DNA of 64,000 nucleotides from Verrucomicrobiaceae bacterium (GCA_015075365.1 JABTUN010000001.1:310001-374000); one strand, 5' to 3'; counted from the first letter of the stretch, positions 1-9,830 are shown. Notes: generated by a model from the letters alone, not told the origin. Translations and numbers: made by a program.

Positions 1-1461
1 GCTCTCGCCGCCATCGCACTCGCCACGAAGTGCGGCGTGACGTTTGAGGCCATCCAGCATGCGTTGAGGAGCTTCCGCGGCGCGAAACGCCGTTTCGAGA
101 TCCGCCACAGTGGCGAGCGATTCACCGTCGTCGATGACTACGGGCATCATCCGAGCGAAATCGCGGCCACACTGGCCACGGCGAAGGGTTTGAACGCGAA
201 ACGCATCGTCTGCCTCTTCCAGCCGCATCGCTACAGCCGCACACAGCTGCTCAAAAAGGAGTTCGGAGCCAGTTTCGACAACGTGAACGAGTTATTCATC
301 ACGGACGTGTATCCGGCCAGCGAGAAGCCGCTGCCGGGTGTGAGTGGCGAGACCATTTTGGAGGAGGTGATCGCCCACCAGAGCGGGCTGAAGCCCGAAC
401 TACGAACCAAGACCGGCAGCACGCCCACGATGCTGATCGCGCGCGACAAAGTCGGCAATGCCCTGCGTCCCGGCGATCTGCTCATCACGCTCGGCGCGGG
501 GAACGTGCACGAGGTCGGCCGCTGCATCGCGAAAGACCTGCCCGTGCTCGAAAAACTCTGCGCCATCCTCGAAGCGCACGGCGGCGGAGTCGCGCGGCTT
601 TATGAGCCGATGAACCGCCACACCACCTGGCTCATCGGCGGACCGGCGCAGTTTTGGATCGAGCCGCGCAATGAGGCCGCTCTCGCGGAAATCGTGCGCT
701 ACCTGCGCTCCTCGTCGATTCCGATTCGCGTGATCGGTCGCGGCTCGAATCTGCTCGTCAAAGACGGCGGCATCCGCGGCGCGGTGATTCACCTGAAGGG
801 CGATTTCGAAAACGTGATCGTGAACGGCCACGAAATCACCGCCGGAGCCGGTGCGCGGCTCAAAAAGATCGCCAGCGCGGCCCGCAATGCCGGACTCGGC
901 GGCTTTGAATGGATGGAAGGCATTCCCGGCAATCTCGGCGGCGCGATCCGCATGAACGCAGGCGCGATGGGCACGGAAACCTTCGATCAAATCGTCCGCG
1001 TGCGCTTCATCGACACGGACGGCAGCCTGAAAGAGAAATCACTCGCTGAAATCACGCATCACTACCGCAGCGTGCCGGAGTTTGAGGAGCGCTACGTCGT
1101 CTCCGCCGTGCTGAAAGGCTCCCCTGCCCCGCAGGCTGAGATTGATGCCAAACTGGCCGCCTCCCATCACAAGCGCCGCACGAGCCAGCCCGTCGGCGCC
1201 AGCGCGGGCTGCACCTTCAAGAACCCCGAACTCGGCGGCGCGGGCAAATTGATCGACGATTTGCAGCTCAAAGGCCGCGGTGTCGGCAAAGTCATCGTGT
1301 CTGATATTCACGCCAATTTCATCGTGAACCACGGCGGCGCGACCGCGCGGGAGGTGCTCGATCTTGTAGCTCAGATCAAAGAAAAGGCGCTGCAGGAGCG
1401 CGGTGTGACTTTGGAGATGGAGGTAAAGGTGATCGGCGAAGACCAGTCGATGCCGCTTTGA
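1..1461 (+). CDS. murC-murB: MurC-MurB fusion protein (5' partial)
   Basis: A single open frame enters from before the window and carries the end of UDP-N-acetylmuramate--L-alanine ligase (MurC) followed by UDP-N-acetylenolpyruvoylglucosamine reductase (MurB), two cytoplasmic steps of peptidoglycan precursor synthesis. The MurC part shows DDYGHHPSEI and ends near visible residue 185. The MurB part has the FAD-binding stretch GRGSNLLVKDGGIRG, then EGIPGNLGGAIRMNAGA, the active-site loop SAGCTFKNP (Cys at the Ser/Cys acid position) and a C-terminal LEMEVKVIGE with the catalytic Glu. The frame is open from base 1, so the first ATG/GTG inside the window is not the start. Fused murC-murB is known from Verrucomicrobia and Chlamydia relatives (there MurC-Ddl). 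The product is clear; only the N-terminal extent is unseen. Confidence 0.95.
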   Translation, partial: ALAAIALATKCGVTFEAIQHALRSFRGAKRRFEIRHSGERFTVVDDYGHHPSEIAATLATAKGLNAKRIVCLFQPHRYSRTQLLKKEFGASFDNVNELFITDVYPASEKPLPGVSGETILEEVIAHQSGLKPELRTKTGSTPTMLIARDKVGNALRPGDLLITLGAGNVHEVGRCIAKDLPVLEKLCAILEAHGGGVARLYEPMNRHTTWLIGGPAQFWIEPRNEAALAEIVRYLRSSSIPIRVIGRGSNLLVKDGGIRGAVIHLKGDFENVIVNGHEITAGAGARLKKIASAARNAGLGGFEWMEGIPGNLGGAIRMNAGAMGTETFDQIVRVRFIDTDGSLKEKSLAEITHHYRSVPEFEERYVVSAVLKGSPAPQAEIDAKLAASHHKRRTSQPVGASAGCTFKNPELGGAGKLIDDLQLKGRGVGKVIVSDIHANFIVNHGGATAREVLDLVAQIKEKALQERGVTLEMEVKVIGEDQSMPL

Positions 1462-1505
1462 GCTGTCAGCCGCAACCAACCGCCGTTCGCGAAGTTGGAA
1501 AGGTC

Positions 1506-2630
1506 ATGCTCTCCCGGCTTATCTTTCTTCTTTGGTTCTCCACGCATGCCTTCGCTGACTTCGAGGCCGCGTCGAAGTATCTCGAATCCGTGAACGGGCA
1601 CGCGATGCTCGTTTTCCGTGACAACGAGCTGGTCTTCGAGCGCTATATGAACGGCCACACAGCGGAAAAGCCGCACCTGCTGGCCAGCGGCACGAAGAGT
1701 TTCTCGGGCTTCATGGCGGTGGCGGCACAGGAGGACGGGCTCCTGGCGCTGGATGAGAGGCTCAGCGACACGATCACCGAATGGAAGGAGGACGCGCAGA
1801 AGAAGGACATCACCATCCGCCAGCTCCTCAGCCTCAGCAGCGGCATCGCGGGCGGTGAAAACGGATCTGTTCCCTCCTACAAGGCCGCGCTGACGCAGGC
1901 GCATGTCACCGCCGCGCCTGGAAAGCGCTTTCAATACGGCCCGGTTCCTTTTCAAATCTTCGGCGAGATCATGCGCCGGAAACTGGCTGCGAGCGGCAGG
2001 GCGATGGACCCGCTCGACTACCTCCAGCAACGCCTTTTCACACCGTTGGGCATGAAATACGAGGCGTGGCGTGAGGACGCCGAAAAAATGCCGCACCTGC
2101 CGAGCGGCGCGTTTTTTACCGCGCGCGAGTGGGCAAAGTTCGGCCTGCTTGTGCTCAACCACGGCACCTGGAACGGTAAAAGCATCGTGAAGCCCGAATC
2201 ACTGGCCGAATGCTTCAAGCCTGCTCCCGCAAACGCCAGCTACGGCATGACTTTTTGGAAGGCGCGGCCACGCGATCCCATTCCGGATCTCGTCATGGCC
2301 GCCGGCAAGGGGAAGCAGAAACTGTTCATCATCCCGTCAAAGAAGCTGCTCATCGTCCAGTTCGCCGATGCGGAGAAAAACTATCGCGAGGAACGGTTCC
2401 TGAGCCTGGCGCTCGACATGGACGCGGGGGCCGCCATTGCCTACGACGGTGATGAACTGCCCCCGCGCGCGGAGCAGAACTTCCTCGTCCTCGACAAAAA
2501 CGGCGATGGCAGCCTCAGCCGCGAAGAAGCGGGCACGCAGCGCTTCTTTGACGCGGCGGACACGGACAAGAACGGCGTGGTGACACGGGAGGAGATCGCC
2601 ACGCTGGTGAAACGGGCCGGGAGACTCTAA
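1506..2630 (+). CDS. Secreted serine hydrolase (beta-lactamase/class C family) with two C-terminal EF-hands
   Basis: 374-residue predicted periplasmic or exported protein. The start at 1506 gives a clean signal peptide (MLSRLIFLLWFSTHAFA); the in-frame TTG at 1458 overlapping the murB stop would spoil it. The serine hydrolase fold of the beta-lactamase/DD-peptidase/esterase group is shown by SGTK with Ser61 and Lys64, a Tyr near residue 144 (QYGP) and the LSLSSGI and FTPLGMKYEAW stretches typical of the family. Two calcium-binding loops follow, DKNGDGSLSREE near 330 and DTDKNGVVTREE near 352. The substrate cannot be told; esterase or peptidase are both possible. It lies 44 nt after murC-murB, so it may be co-transcribed. 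EF-hand tails on secreted enzymes are common in Verrucomicrobia and Planctomycetes. Confidence 0.82.
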   Translation: MLSRLIFLLWFSTHAFADFEAASKYLESVNGHAMLVFRDNELVFERYMNGHTAEKPHLLASGTKSFSGFMAVAAQEDGLLALDERLSDTITEWKEDAQKKDITIRQLLSLSSGIAGGENGSVPSYKAALTQAHVTAAPGKRFQYGPVPFQIFGEIMRRKLAASGRAMDPLDYLQQRLFTPLGMKYEAWREDAEKMPHLPSGAFFTAREWAKFGLLVLNHGTWNGKSIVKPESLAECFKPAPANASYGMTFWKARPRDPIPDLVMAAGKGKQKLFIIPSKKLLIVQFADAEKNYREERFLSLALDMDAGAAIAYDGDELPPRAEQNFLVLDKNGDGSLSREEAGTQRFFDAADTDKNGVVTREEIATLVKRAGRL

Positions 2631-2666
2631 GGCTTGCGCATTGCCCAGTGCGGGGGAGTTTTGGCG

Positions 2667-4562
2667 ATGCAAAAGCTCATCCTCGGCATCTTCCTCATCG
2701 CACTGCTCGTCACGGGCATGCTGGGCACGGAGACGAGGCTGCTGTTTTTCTGGCCGGGATGCCTGCTGCTGGGCGTGGCGGGCCTGCTGGCGGCGGTTCG
2801 CTGGCGTTTGCGCGTGAGTTTCCCGCCAAATGACCTGTGCCTGCTTTCCATGCTGCTGTTCGCGCTCTACATCGCGGCACGGGCGTGGTTCTCACCGGTG
2901 CAGGACTGGGCGCGGGAGGACTTTTTCACGTTGTGCGGCGCGCTCGTGGCCTACCTGCTCACCGCCACCGCCGCCAGCCATCCGCAGGCGCGCATGGGCA
3001 TCGTGTATGTGCTGCTGGCGCTCACGGCGGGGAACCTGGCGGCGGGGATGATCCAGTTCGGCGGGCGCTGGGATTTTCATCTCGTGCCCGGCTTCGCGCG
3101 CAGCTTCCAGGGGGAGCGAATCGGCGGCTTTTTCAACAATCCCAACCATCTGGCCTCCTTTCTCTCGATGGCGATGTTTCTCGGCGCGGGCTGGATGCTC
3201 TTCGGCCGTGCGGCTGCCACGCTGCGGTTGTTTTTGGGCTTCGTGGTGCTCACCATCGCCACCGGTGTCGCGCTCACCCTCAGCCGCGGCGCGCTGATCG
3301 GCGCGGTGGCCGGCGCGATGGTGTTCATGCTGCTGGCGCTGGCGCTGATATGGAAAACGCGGCGCGAGCTTTTCAAATGGCTGCTGCTCGGCGGCGGCGT
3401 GCTGTTCCTGCTGGCCGTCGGCATCCTCTACAAAGTGAACGAGGAGGCCATAGAGAAGAGGGAGGCCGGATCGCCGATCACCAGCGACATCCGTGAGCGC
3501 ATCTGGAGCTCCGCCATGACACAGCATCTCGATTCGCCGCTCATTGGGGCGGGATCACGCGTGTTTTACTCCGGCAGCATCCAGTACCGTGATCCACGCA
3601 TGCAGGGCTGGGAGGGGGACGCGCTCTTCGCGCACAACGAATACCTGCAAATGCTGGCCGACTATGGCTGGGCGGGTTTGCTGCTGCTGGTCGTCATGAT
3701 CGCCACGCACGCGTGGAACGGCGCCGTTTTCACGCGCTGGTTCGCCGCGGTAAAATTCCAGCGCACCGGCTCGCTTTCCAGCATCACGCTGGCGCTCGTG
3801 CTCGGCAGTCTCGCCGCGCTGACCGCCACGCTGGCGCATGCCGTGGTCGAGTTCCACTGGCACATCCCCGCCGTCGCGATCACCGGCGCGGCACTGCTCG
3901 GTTTTCTCGCGAATCCGGGCTTCGACGCGGATGCGCCGCGCCGCATCAAACTCCCCGTCGTACGCACCGCCATGAAGCTCGCCGCGCTGGCAGCCAGCGC
4001 GGCGCTGGCCTTTGGCGCCGCCTCGTGGGGCGCGGCGGATTTTCATGCCGCGCTCGCCATGCTCGCAACGAAGAAAAAGGACCATGCGACGGCCCTGGAG
4101 CGTCTTTTGCGCGCCGGTGATGTCGATCCTCACAGCGCGGCCATCCTTTACCAGCGCGGCCTCTGTTATTTCGACAACTGGAGTCCGAAAAAGAGCCCGC
4201 CGGAGCAGAAACGCCTCATTGCCGCCGCCTTGGCCGATCTGCAACGCGCCTGCGAGCTCAATCCGCTCAGCCATCACTACCAACTCGCCCTTGCCGATGC
4301 TCTCGATGCCTCCGCCCGGCACGAAGAGGCCCTCGCCGCCATCCAGCGCGCCCTCAAGCTCGCCCCGCTGCACGAGGAGCCGCGCGTGGCCCTCGGCAAG
4401 CACTACCACAACCTGCGGCAGTTTGAGAAAGCAGAGGACGCCTACCTGTGCGCCCGGACCGCCTCCGCGATGAATCCCGCCGGCACCGCCAATTGGCGCT
4501 CCTACTACGAGCAGATGCTGAGAGACACGGCCTTTCTGGCCTCCAAGGGGGCCAAACGCTGA
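2667..4562 (+). CDS. O-antigen ligase/polymerase-like membrane protein with TPR tail
   Basis: 631-residue inner-membrane protein. I place the start at the ATG at 2667 rather than the TTG at 2634 because it begins directly with a membrane helix (MQKLILGIFLIALLVTG). About ten hydrophobic segments occupy residues 1-440. The Wzy_C/O-antigen ligase signature is seen in GAGSRVFYSGS and AHNEYLQMLADYG, with a preceding GGFFNNPNHLASFLSM. The C-terminal 180 residues form TPR-like helices (LADLQRACELNPLSHHYQLA and AIQRALKLAPLHEEPRVALG). Family members polymerise or ligate surface polysaccharide on undecaprenyl carriers at the periplasmic face, but the glycan here is unknown. Wzy polymerase, WaaL ligase and protein O-glycosyltransferase cannot be told apart by sequence alone. 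Confidence 0.8.
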   Translation: MQKLILGIFLIALLVTGMLGTETRLLFFWPGCLLLGVAGLLAAVRWRLRVSFPPNDLCLLSMLLFALYIAARAWFSPVQDWAREDFFTLCGALVAYLLTATAASHPQARMGIVYVLLALTAGNLAAGMIQFGGRWDFHLVPGFARSFQGERIGGFFNNPNHLASFLSMAMFLGAGWMLFGRAAATLRLFLGFVVLTIATGVALTLSRGALIGAVAGAMVFMLLALALIWKTRRELFKWLLLGGGVLFLLAVGILYKVNEEAIEKREAGSPITSDIRERIWSSAMTQHLDSPLIGAGSRVFYSGSIQYRDPRMQGWEGDALFAHNEYLQMLADYGWAGLLLLVVMIATHAWNGAVFTRWFAAVKFQRTGSLSSITLALVLGSLAALTATLAHAVVEFHWHIPAVAITGAALLGFLANPGFDADAPRRIKLPVVRTAMKLAALAASAALAFGAASWGAADFHAALAMLATKKKDHATALERLLRAGDVDPHSAAILYQRGLCYFDNWSPKKSPPEQKRLIAAALADLQRACELNPLSHHYQLALADALDASARHEEALAAIQRALKLAPLHEEPRVALGKHYHNLRQFEKAEDAYLCARTASAMNPAGTANWRSYYEQMLRDTAFLASKGAKR

Positions 4563-4574
4563 GCGCCATGCGCC

Positions 4575-4602
4575 TTGCGTCGAGGCCATTCGCTGCTAGC
4601 CT
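4575..4602 (+). promoter_or_regulatory. Predicted promoter of leuD
   Basis: TTGCGT at 4575-4580, 16-nt spacer, TAGCCT at 4597-4602. The -10 box ends 10 nt before the chosen ATG, so the transcript would be almost leaderless. It matches the TTG-N3/TA-N3-T pattern seen before other genes in the window. Confidence 0.45.
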
Positions 4603-4612
4603 CGGCGCTCCC

Positions 4613-5215
4613 ATGGCCCTCGCAAAAATCACCTCAGTCTCCGGTCGCGGCGTCCACGTGCCCGGCACGGACATCGACACCGACCGCATCATCCCCGCCC
4701 GCTTCATGAAGTGCGTCACCTTCGACGGACTGGGCGAATTCGCGTTCTACGACGTGCGTTTCGACAAGGACGGAAAAAAAATCGCCCACCCGCTCAATGA
4801 TGAGCGCTTCGCCGGCGCCTCCATCCTGCTCTCCGGCGAAAACTTCGGCTGCGGCAGCTCCCGCGAGCACGCTCCGCAAGCCCTTTATCGCTTCGGTTTC
4901 CGCGCCATCATCGCGCAGAGCTTTGCGGAAATCTTTTTTGGCAACTGCACCACGCTCGGCATCCCCTGCGTGTGCGCCACCGCCGATGACATCGCCAAAC
5001 TGGCCGCCGCGATCGAGAAAGATCCGAAAATCGAGGTCAAAGTCGATGTCGAGGCACAGCGCGTCTTCTTTGGTTCGGAGAACTTCACCATCGCCATGCC
5101 GGAAACCGCCCGCGAAGGCCTCCTGAGTGGCAAATGGGACCCGATCGCCGAGTTGCTCGACAACAAGGCGGCGGTGCATGAGCGCATCACCGCGCTCGGT
5201 TTTGCCAACGCCTAG
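4613..5215 (+). CDS. leuD: 3-isopropylmalate dehydratase small subunit
   Basis: 200-residue small subunit of isopropylmalate isomerase, which with LeuC interconverts 2- and 3-isopropylmalate in leucine synthesis in the cytoplasm. Diagnostic stretches are GTDIDTDRIIPARFMK and GENFGCGSSREHAPQAL, the latter being the swivelling-domain loop that reaches the active site of LeuC. I chose the ATG at 4613 because the protein then has the usual length of about 200 residues; an upstream in-frame ATG at 4568 would add 15 residues that do not look like the family. leuC is not in the window, so the two subunits are encoded apart or leuC lies elsewhere. The next gene starts 13 nt downstream. Confidence 0.95.
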   Translation: MALAKITSVSGRGVHVPGTDIDTDRIIPARFMKCVTFDGLGEFAFYDVRFDKDGKKIAHPLNDERFAGASILLSGENFGCGSSREHAPQALYRFGFRAIIAQSFAEIFFGNCTTLGIPCVCATADDIAKLAAAIEKDPKIEVKVDVEAQRVFFGSENFTIAMPETAREGLLSGKWDPIAELLDNKAAVHERITALGFANA

Positions 5216-5228
5216 TGCGAACGGCCTC

Positions 5229-6896
5229 ATGGACCCCATCTACGTCATCGGTCACCGCAATCCCGACACGGATGCGATTTGCTCCGCCATCGGCTACGCG
5301 GCGTTTCTGCGTGATGTGCGGAAGATGAACGCGGTGGCCGCTTGCTGCGGCGAGGTGAGCGTGCGCACGAACTGGGTGCTCCACACCGCCGGGGTTGAGC
5401 CGCCGAAGCTCCTGCTCGATGTGCGCCCCACGGCGGCCACGATCTGCCGCAAGGACGTGCTCACCGCGAAACCAGCCGACACTTTCCTCGCCGTGTATCG
5501 CAAGATGATCGAGCACGGCTTCCGCTCGATTCCGGTCGTCGATGATGAAGGCCGCCTGCTCGGCGTGCCGTCGATCCAGGACATGGCACAGCTTTTCCTG
5601 CCTGCCGAGGCTGGCACGCACGCCGGCAACCGCGCGGTGCCCACCAGCCTGCAAAACATCGTCGCCGCGCTCGGTGGCACACTCGCGGGCGACACGACCG
5701 GCGCGGACAAGGTGCAGGAATTTGTGCTCGTCGTGGCCGCATCGAGCGTCGAGACCTCGCGCCAGCGTGCGATGCAGTTCAAATCCCGCGATGTGGCCCT
5801 CGTCACCGGCGACCGGCCGGAGATTCACGCGCTCGCCATCGAGCTTGGAGCGCGCTGTTTGATCATCACCGGTGGTTTCCAGCCTTGGGACAGCATTCTG
5901 GATCAAGCGAAGGCCAAAGGCGTCGCCATCATCTGCTCGCCGCATGACACCGCGAGCACCTCGCAGCTTTTGCGCTTCTCGCGACCGGTGGGCGAGGCGC
6001 TGACGGCCGATTTCCTGTCGTTTGGCTCGCGTGCGCCGCTGAAGGAGATCGTACATGCCGTGCAAGCCTCCGCGCAGCCGCTCTTTCCCGTCGTGGACGA
6101 GGAAACAAGGCATCTCATCGGCGTTTTCTCGAAATCCGACCTCATCGACACGCCGCGGGCGAAGCTCGTGCTCGTCGATCACAACGAATTCGCCCAGGCC
6201 GTGGCCGGCGCGGACGAGGCGGAGATCATCGAGGTCATCGACCACCATCGCCTCAGCGGCAATCTGCGCACGAAGGAGCCAATTCGCTTCCTCAACGAGC
6301 CGGTGGGCAGCACCTCCACCATCGTCGGCATCATGTATCGCATGCGCAATGCCGCGCCGGACAAAGGCACGGCCATCTGCCTCTGCGCGGGCATCATTTC
6401 GGACACGCTGCACCTCACGAGCCCAACGACGACGAACACGGACAAGGAGATCCTCGCCTGGCTGGCCGGCATCGGTGGTATCGACAGCGCGCAGTTCGTG
6501 AAGGATTTCTTTGCCGCGGGCTCGATGCTGCGCGAAAACACGCCGGATCGCGCCTTGGAGAGCGACCGCAAGGTCTTCGAGGAAAACGGCTGGCACATCA
6601 GCATCAGCCAGATCGAGGAACTCGGCCTCGACGAGTTCTGGAAGCGCGAAAAAGACCTCCAGGCCGCTTTGCAGGCCCTTTTGACCAAGCACAGCCTCCA
6701 TTTCGCCTGCCTCATGGTCACCGACATCACGCGCCATCACAGCGTCCTGCTCGTCGCAGGCGATCAGCGCGTCATCGCCGCCATCGACTACCCGCAGGCG
6801 CAGGAGCACGTCTATGACATGCCGGGCGTCGTGAGCCGCAAAAAGCAACTGTTCCCCTACATGAGCCACGTCGTGACCAAACTGGCCGCGCCGTGA
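5229..6896 (+). CDS. ppaC: CBS/DRTGG-regulated manganese-dependent inorganic pyrophosphatase (family II)
   Basis: 555-residue cytoplasmic enzyme hydrolysing pyrophosphate to phosphate. The DHH core is split by a regulatory insert. The N-terminal metal motif is GHRNPDTDAI, a first CBS domain covers about 60-125, a DRTGG domain about 140-245, a second CBS domain about 255-310, then VDHNE and IDHH (about 336), and the DHHA2 domain ends with the substrate-binding SRKKQ near 535. This architecture matches clostridial CBS-PPases, which are regulated by adenine nucleotides including diadenosine polyphosphates; that regulation here is inference from the family. The start at 5229 places the first DHH motif at residue 7; the open frame extends upstream into leuD without family similarity. 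It is probably co-transcribed with leuD. Confidence 0.93.
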   Translation: MDPIYVIGHRNPDTDAICSAIGYAAFLRDVRKMNAVAACCGEVSVRTNWVLHTAGVEPPKLLLDVRPTAATICRKDVLTAKPADTFLAVYRKMIEHGFRSIPVVDDEGRLLGVPSIQDMAQLFLPAEAGTHAGNRAVPTSLQNIVAALGGTLAGDTTGADKVQEFVLVVAASSVETSRQRAMQFKSRDVALVTGDRPEIHALAIELGARCLIITGGFQPWDSILDQAKAKGVAIICSPHDTASTSQLLRFSRPVGEALTADFLSFGSRAPLKEIVHAVQASAQPLFPVVDEETRHLIGVFSKSDLIDTPRAKLVLVDHNEFAQAVAGADEAEIIEVIDHHRLSGNLRTKEPIRFLNEPVGSTSTIVGIMYRMRNAAPDKGTAICLCAGIISDTLHLTSPTTTNTDKEILAWLAGIGGIDSAQFVKDFFAAGSMLRENTPDRALESDRKVFEENGWHISISQIEELGLDEFWKREKDLQAALQALLTKHSLHFACLMVTDITRHHSVLLVAGDQRVIAAIDYPQAQEHVYDMPGVVSRKKQLFPYMSHVVTKLAAP

Positions 6897-6909
6897 AGTT
6901 GCAGGCTGG

Positions 6910-9645
6910 TCACTTCGCTTTTGTCTGAAAAACGAGGCGCAGGCAGTCGAGGCGCAGGCAGGCGGTGTCGAGCGCAGACTCGATCTGGTGCAGGTGCTCG
7001 CGCAGGGACTCGATCTCCGCAGGATGCACGTGATCGTTGCGCTGGCGCAGATCCTCCAGCCGGTCGATTTCCGCCTGGATCTGCCGCGCGGCCTCCTCCT
7101 TGGCCGCGGACACCATTGTGGCAAGTTCCTCCTCCGCATATTTGCGTGATTTGGCGAGCATGGCAGGGAAGAGCTTGTTGCGGATGGCGGACTTCTCGAA
7201 AAGTCCGGTGGGTTTGCTCTTTTCCAGCTTCACACCGACGAGCGGATCGTTCTGGCGGCGGTCCACCTGCGTGTGATCGACGATCATGCGCAGGGGCGCG
7301 GGCGCGAGGAAACGGTCCACATGCAGCGCGGCGGGCGCCACGCATTCGACGATAAAATACGTCTCCAGGAAGAGGCACTCGGACTTCGGGTGCTTGCACA
7401 CGGCAAAGTTGCTGTTGCCGTCCTCGGAGCCGAGCATGAGGTCGAGCACGCCGCGCACGAGCGGATGGTCCGGCGTGAGGAAGCCGATGTTTTCGCGGCT
7501 GAGCGCGCGCGCGCGGTCAAAGGTGACGGTGGTGCCGTCCTCCGGCAGCGCGGGAAAGCGGTCCGTCTTGATGTCCTCCGGCTTGAGGAAATAGGTGCGC
7601 GGCGCGTGGTCCTCGACGTGAAGACCAAAATGATCGACGAGACGGATGAAGAAGGCCTCGAACTCCGCGCTGTCATCCTGCACGCGGATCGCGTCAATGA
7701 TGCCGGCGGCACGCTCCGGCTTGCAGGAGTTCAGCTCCAGCAGGCGGTCGTGGCCGCGCTCGAGCTTCTTGGTGACCTGCTGGCGGAGAGCGCGCGTCTC
7801 CGCAAGGAAGACGGCGAGCGCGGGTTCATCAAACGCGGCCAGCAGCGGCTCCAGGCCGGATTGCAGGCCCTGCGCGATCTCCGTGGCACCGTGCAGGTTT
7901 TTCTCGAAGGCGTTCAGCCCCTCGTGATACCAGCGCGCGAGCACCTCCTCCTCCGTTTTCAGAAAATAGGGAACATGAATGTGGATCGTGCTCGTCTGGC
8001 CGATGCGGTCGAGGCGGCCGATGCGCTGCTCCAGCAGCTCTGGATCTCGCGGGAGGTCGAAGAGCACGAGATGATGCGCGAACTGGAAATTGCGCCCCTC
8101 GCTTCCGATCTCGGAGCAGAGGAGCACGCGCGCTCCCTCCTCGTCGGCGAAAAAGGCGGCATGACGGTCCCGCTGGAGCATGGTGAGGCCCTCATGGAAC
8201 TGCGCGGCGTTGATGTGGACCTCGCGCAGCAGTCTTTCGTGAATCTCGCCCGCCAGTTCGCGGCTGCGGCAGATGAGGAGGACCTTTTGATCGCCAAGCT
8301 CCTTCAGCAGCGCGGCGAGCCACTTCACCTTGGCCTCCAGCGGATCATTCCCGCCGTCCAGCGGCGCGAGACGCGCCTCGCGCGCCGGGAAGCCGGTGAG
8401 CGCGGCGCGTGTGTTGCGGAACATGACGCGGCCGGTGCCGAACTCGTCGAGCAGCGCGGTGATGAGCTGCTCGCGCGCGCCCTCGACACCCGATTTCATC
8501 GCGGCCAGCAGCTCGTGAATGCGGGCTGAGTTCCTGGCGAATAGCTTCTCGTCCGAGGCGGTCAGCGACTTCCCGGAGACGAGGCGGTCCACGGCACGCG
8601 CCACCTCCTCGTAGTGGCCGGTTTCGTCGAGAAATTGCTGCAGATCGGCGTAGCGGCCGGGATCGAGAAGGCGCAGGCGCGCAAAGTGCCCCTCGGGGCC
8701 GAGTTGCTGCGGCGTGGCGGTGAGAAGGAGCAGGCCAGGGACCTTTTGAGCAAGCTGATCGACCAGTTGATACTCCGCGCTGGCCTGCAGCGCACTCCAT
8801 TCCAGATGATGCGCCTCATCGACGACGAGGAGGTCAAACCCGGCCTCCAGCACCTGCTGCGTGCGCGCCGGTGATCCGGCCAGGAAGCGTGTGCTGGCCA
8901 GGATGAGCTGGGATTCAAGGAAGGGATTTCCGATCTCCGCATTCGCCTCCATCGCCTCGCAGCGCTCCTCGTCAAAGATGGAGAAGGTGAGGTGGAAGCG
9001 GCGGAAAAGCTCCACGAACCATTGGTTCACGAGCGCTTCCGGCACCAGAATGAGCACGCGCTCCGCACGGCCGGTGAGATGCAGGCGGTGCAGGATGAGA
9101 CAGGCCTCGATGGTCTTGCCGAGGCCCACTTCATCCGCCAGCAGCACGCGCGGCATCAGACGCGCGGCCACCTCGCCGGCGATGTACAACTGGTGCGGCA
9201 GCAGATCGACACGCCCGCCGCAGAATCCGCGCACGGGTGACTGGCGGATCTCCGCGCGGCGGCGCAGCGCCTCGACACGCAGGTCATAGGCATGCAGGTC
9301 GTCGATCTGGCCCGCCTTGAGGCGGTCCTCCGGCTTGGAGAAGGTGATCGTGTCCGCCAGCTCCGCCTCGCTGATCTCCCCATCCTCGCTGAGGTAGAAA
9401 AGGATGTTCGATCGCTCCTCCACGCTGGTGACGTTCAGCGAACGTCCGTCGTGCGTCCGCACGGTGTCGCCGGCCTGGAAGCGCACACGCCGCAGCGGGG
9501 CGGCGCTCAGCGCGTACTGGCGCGACTGCTGCGCGGCGGGATAAAAGATCTGCACACGGCCGAACTCGGCCTTGCCGACGACGCCAATGCCAAGCTCGGG
9601 CTCAGTGTCACTGACCCAGCGTTGTCCGGGGAAAGGTTGCTCCAT
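6910..9645 (-). CDS. rapA: RNA polymerase-associated SWI2/SNF2 protein RapA
   Basis: 911-residue ATPase (E. coli RapA has 968). The N-terminus has the RapA-type tandem SH3-like region (PFPGQRWVSDTEPELGIG, then QAGDTVRTHDGRSLNV). The helicase core has Walker A with LADEVGLGKTIEA near 167-181, VVDEAHHL near 275, LLTATPQQLG, and the C-terminal lobe with EGRNFQFAHHLVLFDLP and QRIGRLDRIGQ. RapA binds RNA polymerase and helps recycle stalled or post-termination complexes. A C-terminal coiled-coil rich in Glu, Arg and Gln follows at about 830-905. The gene is transcribed from its own predicted promoter at 9671-9698 and ends convergent with the pyrophosphatase gene, 13 nt away. Confidence 0.92.
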   Translation of the reverse strand: MEQPFPGQRWVSDTEPELGIGVVGKAEFGRVQIFYPAAQQSRQYALSAAPLRRVRFQAGDTVRTHDGRSLNVTSVEERSNILFYLSEDGEISEAELADTITFSKPEDRLKAGQIDDLHAYDLRVEALRRRAEIRQSPVRGFCGGRVDLLPHQLYIAGEVAARLMPRVLLADEVGLGKTIEACLILHRLHLTGRAERVLILVPEALVNQWFVELFRRFHLTFSIFDEERCEAMEANAEIGNPFLESQLILASTRFLAGSPARTQQVLEAGFDLLVVDEAHHLEWSALQASAEYQLVDQLAQKVPGLLLLTATPQQLGPEGHFARLRLLDPGRYADLQQFLDETGHYEEVARAVDRLVSGKSLTASDEKLFARNSARIHELLAAMKSGVEGAREQLITALLDEFGTGRVMFRNTRAALTGFPAREARLAPLDGGNDPLEAKVKWLAALLKELGDQKVLLICRSRELAGEIHERLLREVHINAAQFHEGLTMLQRDRHAAFFADEEGARVLLCSEIGSEGRNFQFAHHLVLFDLPRDPELLEQRIGRLDRIGQTSTIHIHVPYFLKTEEEVLARWYHEGLNAFEKNLHGATEIAQGLQSGLEPLLAAFDEPALAVFLAETRALRQQVTKKLERGHDRLLELNSCKPERAAGIIDAIRVQDDSAEFEAFFIRLVDHFGLHVEDHAPRTYFLKPEDIKTDRFPALPEDGTTVTFDRARALSRENIGFLTPDHPLVRGVLDLMLGSEDGNSNFAVCKHPKSECLFLETYFIVECVAPAALHVDRFLAPAPLRMIVDHTQVDRRQNDPLVGVKLEKSKPTGLFEKSAIRNKLFPAMLAKSRKYAEEELATMVSAAKEEAARQIQAEIDRLEDLRQRNDHVHPAEIESLREHLHQIESALDTACLRLDCLRLVFQTKAK

Positions 9646-9670
9646 GGTTGAGGGGGAAAATGGGGCGCGG

Positions 9671-9698
9671 AGAGTAGGGGGCCGCGCGCCGTGTGCAA
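9671..9698 (-). promoter_or_regulatory. Predicted promoter of rapA
   Basis: On the minus strand, TTGCAC (9693-9698), 16-nt spacer, TACTCT (9671-9676), 25 nt before the start codon of the rapA gene. Same element geometry as the purH and leuD promoters. Confidence 0.42.
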
Positions 9699-9830
9699 TG
9701 GCTCAAATCACTGAAAATGAGGGCGAAAATTGCTGCTCAGAAAGTCTCCGCTGCGAGGCATGAATCACATGCTGCGACGGCATGGATTTCTGACCGATAA
9801 CGGGTGCGTTTCATTTGGTTTTCTCGATGT

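Noticed and set aside
1458..1505. TTG start of the serine hydrolase overlapping the murB stop
   Set aside because: The extra 16 residues would precede an otherwise perfect signal peptide that begins at the ATG at 1506.
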